DNA from: Chara braunii
Lineage: Eukaryota > Streptophyta > Charophyceae > Charales > Characeae
Direction: 5' to 3'
Length of the DNA: 64,000 bases
Assembly (NCBI GenBank): GCA_003427395.1
Contig: BFEA01000001.1
Location: 5,869,273-5,933,272 of the forward strand
This document shows positions 62,440 to 64,000 of the stretch, in pieces (positions within the stretch are counted from its first letter, which is position 1; each line of letters starts with the position of its first letter). The position numbers were made by a program, and so were the translations under genes. The notes beneath the pieces are model-generated. The model searched no databases. It was not told the DNA's origin and saw only the letters and a list, made by a program, of their open reading frames with translations.

Positions 62440-63110
62440 ACCTATCAAAGCAGTGCTGCCTTATTCCCTTCCTAACTCTACTTTTGGCACCCTCTGGAAG
62501 CTCGTACTCATGTTGTACAGTTCCAACGTATCGTCGAGTGTTCGTAGGATCTCTCTAACAACCATCTCAATATCCAGCCCAGTTATGAGAATATGATTGA
62601 GACCGTATTGCAGGATAAGCCTGAGCTGAGGTAGTCGAGAGAGAGAGTAATCCGTGGTGATTACATGAGTTCTACGGTTCTCCCGATCTTACCTGAAACA
62701 AGCAGTTCCATAGTGGCTGGTTCAACAAATCAAGCATACCTACCGCTACAGACACAACTGCCTTTACTACTCTGCTACCGCTCAAGGTCAAAATCCCGAA
62801 ACACATTCGCAGGCTTGTAAAGTACCCTGAAGACATGATCATTGTAGGACCAGCCAAAAGTAACAACCTCCATCCACTCCGCAAAGCGCTGGCCAACAGC
62901 CAATGTCATCAAGGAGATGATCAGTGCTTTAACGGAGACGGTTTCCAATAGTCTACCGACGTATCTCATATGTACAAATTTCCTTCGTGGCCCTTCGTCC
63001 ACCCTGCACCATTTCCGCCTACCAGAGAGACTCATAATCACCTGGCCGATACACTCTTGCAGAATAAAATCATACACGATAGTGCCGCAACTAGGTTAAG
63101 CTTAATTAGT
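62440..63110 (-). other. Upstream part of the Penelope-like element, unassigned frames
   Basis: The - frame at 63077-62775 (MYDFILQECIGQ, KALIISLMTLAVGQRFAEW) may belong to the N-terminal region of the same element, because it lies directly upstream in the same orientation. No domain is recognised. Confidence 0.4.
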
Positions 63111-63148
63111 TTATCAAGCCCATGCTAGGGGCGGCTTAGGGTAGGGGG

Positions 63149-63149
<1 letters not shown>

Positions 63150-63226
<77 letters not shown>

Positions 63227-63232
63227 GGGGGG
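63150..63232 (+). repeat. AG microsatellite and poly-G
   Basis: About 32 AG units followed by an 18-base G run. Confidence 0.95.
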
Positions 63233-63349
63233 AGGAGGAGGAGGGACACCCACGTATGTATGGCAAGGGACAAAAAGGGGTTGGGATTCCTGGCCAGCTG
63301 GGGGAGCGATCCATCCTTGATCATGCTTGCTGCGGAGGTTCTCGTTTAA

Positions 63350-63820
63350 TCAGGATGCCTTGCTACAATGCGTTACTACCTCCGGATGGTTCCCTGCGCC
63401 CCCTTCCTCCATCATACCACACACTTCATTGGAAATGAGGGTCGTATTGGAACCGACCAATGCCAGTGCTGCATCGGCTTGTACCCCATGTGGTCTCGGT
63501 TTTGCAATTAAGATGTCCCCTATCCTTATAACCTTCCCCCAGTAATCCGAGTCCGGACCAAACAATCCACTGAAACCATAGAAACAATCCCCGTCGGTGT
63601 CATTACCATGGCCAAGTGTAGCAGCTATAGATGAAGTTATCTCCCCCATAGCCATGATAGCCACCCTCATCGTGGGCCAGAGTAATCCTGTCTGCTTCCC
63701 AGGGAACGCCTCATCCCCAAAAACTCCCCTTAGTTTTGTGTCACAACAGATCTTCCCATCCTCCGATCTGGTGCCGAAGCCTGCGCAACTCTCGGATAAC
63801 AACCCCCTTTTACTCCACAA
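63350..63820 (-). CDS. Unidentified open frame, 156 codons
   Basis: A - strand frame from ATG at 63820, with a coherent middle (AIMAMGEITSSIAATLGHG, CFYGFSGLFGPDSDYWGKVI, GDILIAKPRPHGVQADAALA). I do not recognise a family. It lies upstream of and co-oriented with the Penelope-like element, so it may be another part of that element or a chance frame. A + frame overlaps it at 63597-63986, so coding status is uncertain. Confidence 0.3.
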   Translation of the reverse strand: MWSKRGLLSESCAGFGTRSEDGKICCDTKLRGVFGDEAFPGKQTGLLWPTMRVAIMAMGEITSSIAATLGHGNDTDGDCFYGFSGLFGPDSDYWGKVIRIGDILIAKPRPHGVQADAALALVGSNTTLISNEVCGMMEEGGAGNHPEVVTHCSKAS

Positions 63821-64000
63821 TGAATATGATCTCAGTGATAGTCGTGATTTGCGGCTGTGCAGTCAGGACATCCGCCATCTCAAAGTTATCCATGGCTATG
63901 GCAGGTTGCGAGGTGCTCCTTTGAGCTTCCCATATCTTCGGACGGACGATCCTGATCATGGTTGGGTCAGCTGGTGGCCATGGTAGGAAAATGTCCAGAT

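Overview
The window looks like a repeat-rich nuclear scaffold from a streptophyte plant or alga, most likely a charophyte of the Chara type. The grounds are: GT-AG introns of up to 5.4 kb; a plant-type CLU/FRIENDLY gene; a nuclear copy of plastid rbcL; a U6 snRNA retrocopy; and a Harbinger transposon whose Myb/SANT-like partner protein resembles (from memory only) a family I associate with Chara braunii. Two assembly gaps (27795-28320 and 46499-46741) and single Ns at 9743, 28704 and 39158 fit a short-read assembly. The species name is an inference.

Region 1 (about 1-27.3 kb) is one host gene on the + strand: the C-terminal 795 codons of a CLU (clustered mitochondria, FRIENDLY/FMT-like) protein. 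It is split into 13 exons between 1731 and 27236, all with AG acceptors and GT donors and an unbroken phase. The exons encode the end of the CLU domain, a conserved linker with a lysine-rich insertion, a TPR array and a C-terminal tail ending in a Lys-rich stretch. The 5' exons lie upstream of the window. The introns hold a rbcL fragment (9572-9891), a U6 retropseudogene with target-site duplication (16161-16311), small TTAA-flanked inverted-repeat elements and many local tandem duplications.

Region 2 (27.3-32.9 kb) has no firm gene. It holds a gap, microsatellites, a duplicated U6-like segment (about 31.0-31.28 kb) and a dispersed repeat also present near 19.4 kb.

Region 3 (32.9-44.5 kb) is retrotransposon territory: a decayed L1-type LINE (RT and zinc-knuckle region, endonuclease mostly absent), LINE-like fragments, several copies of a short 3'-tail repeat, a 1-kb TTAA-flanked element carrying 211-bp tandem repeats, and a 468-bp MITE with TAA target duplications sitting in a LINE-tail hairpin.

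Region 4 (44580-50754) is a nearly complete but inactivated PIF/Harbinger transposon. It has matching terminal inverted repeats, a transposase gene (+) and a Myb/SANT-like gene (-), both broken. The transposase is interrupted by a 1.5-kb hAT-like insertion (45699-47197) with a near-perfect 8-bp target duplication; taking it out brings the two transposase halves into one frame.

Region 5 (50.8-64 kb) is intergenic repeat sequence: more LINE tails, a tRNA-like SINE candidate, a long hairpin, a 15-unit minisatellite and a decayed Penelope-like reverse transcriptase on the - strand (about 60.96-62.44 kb).
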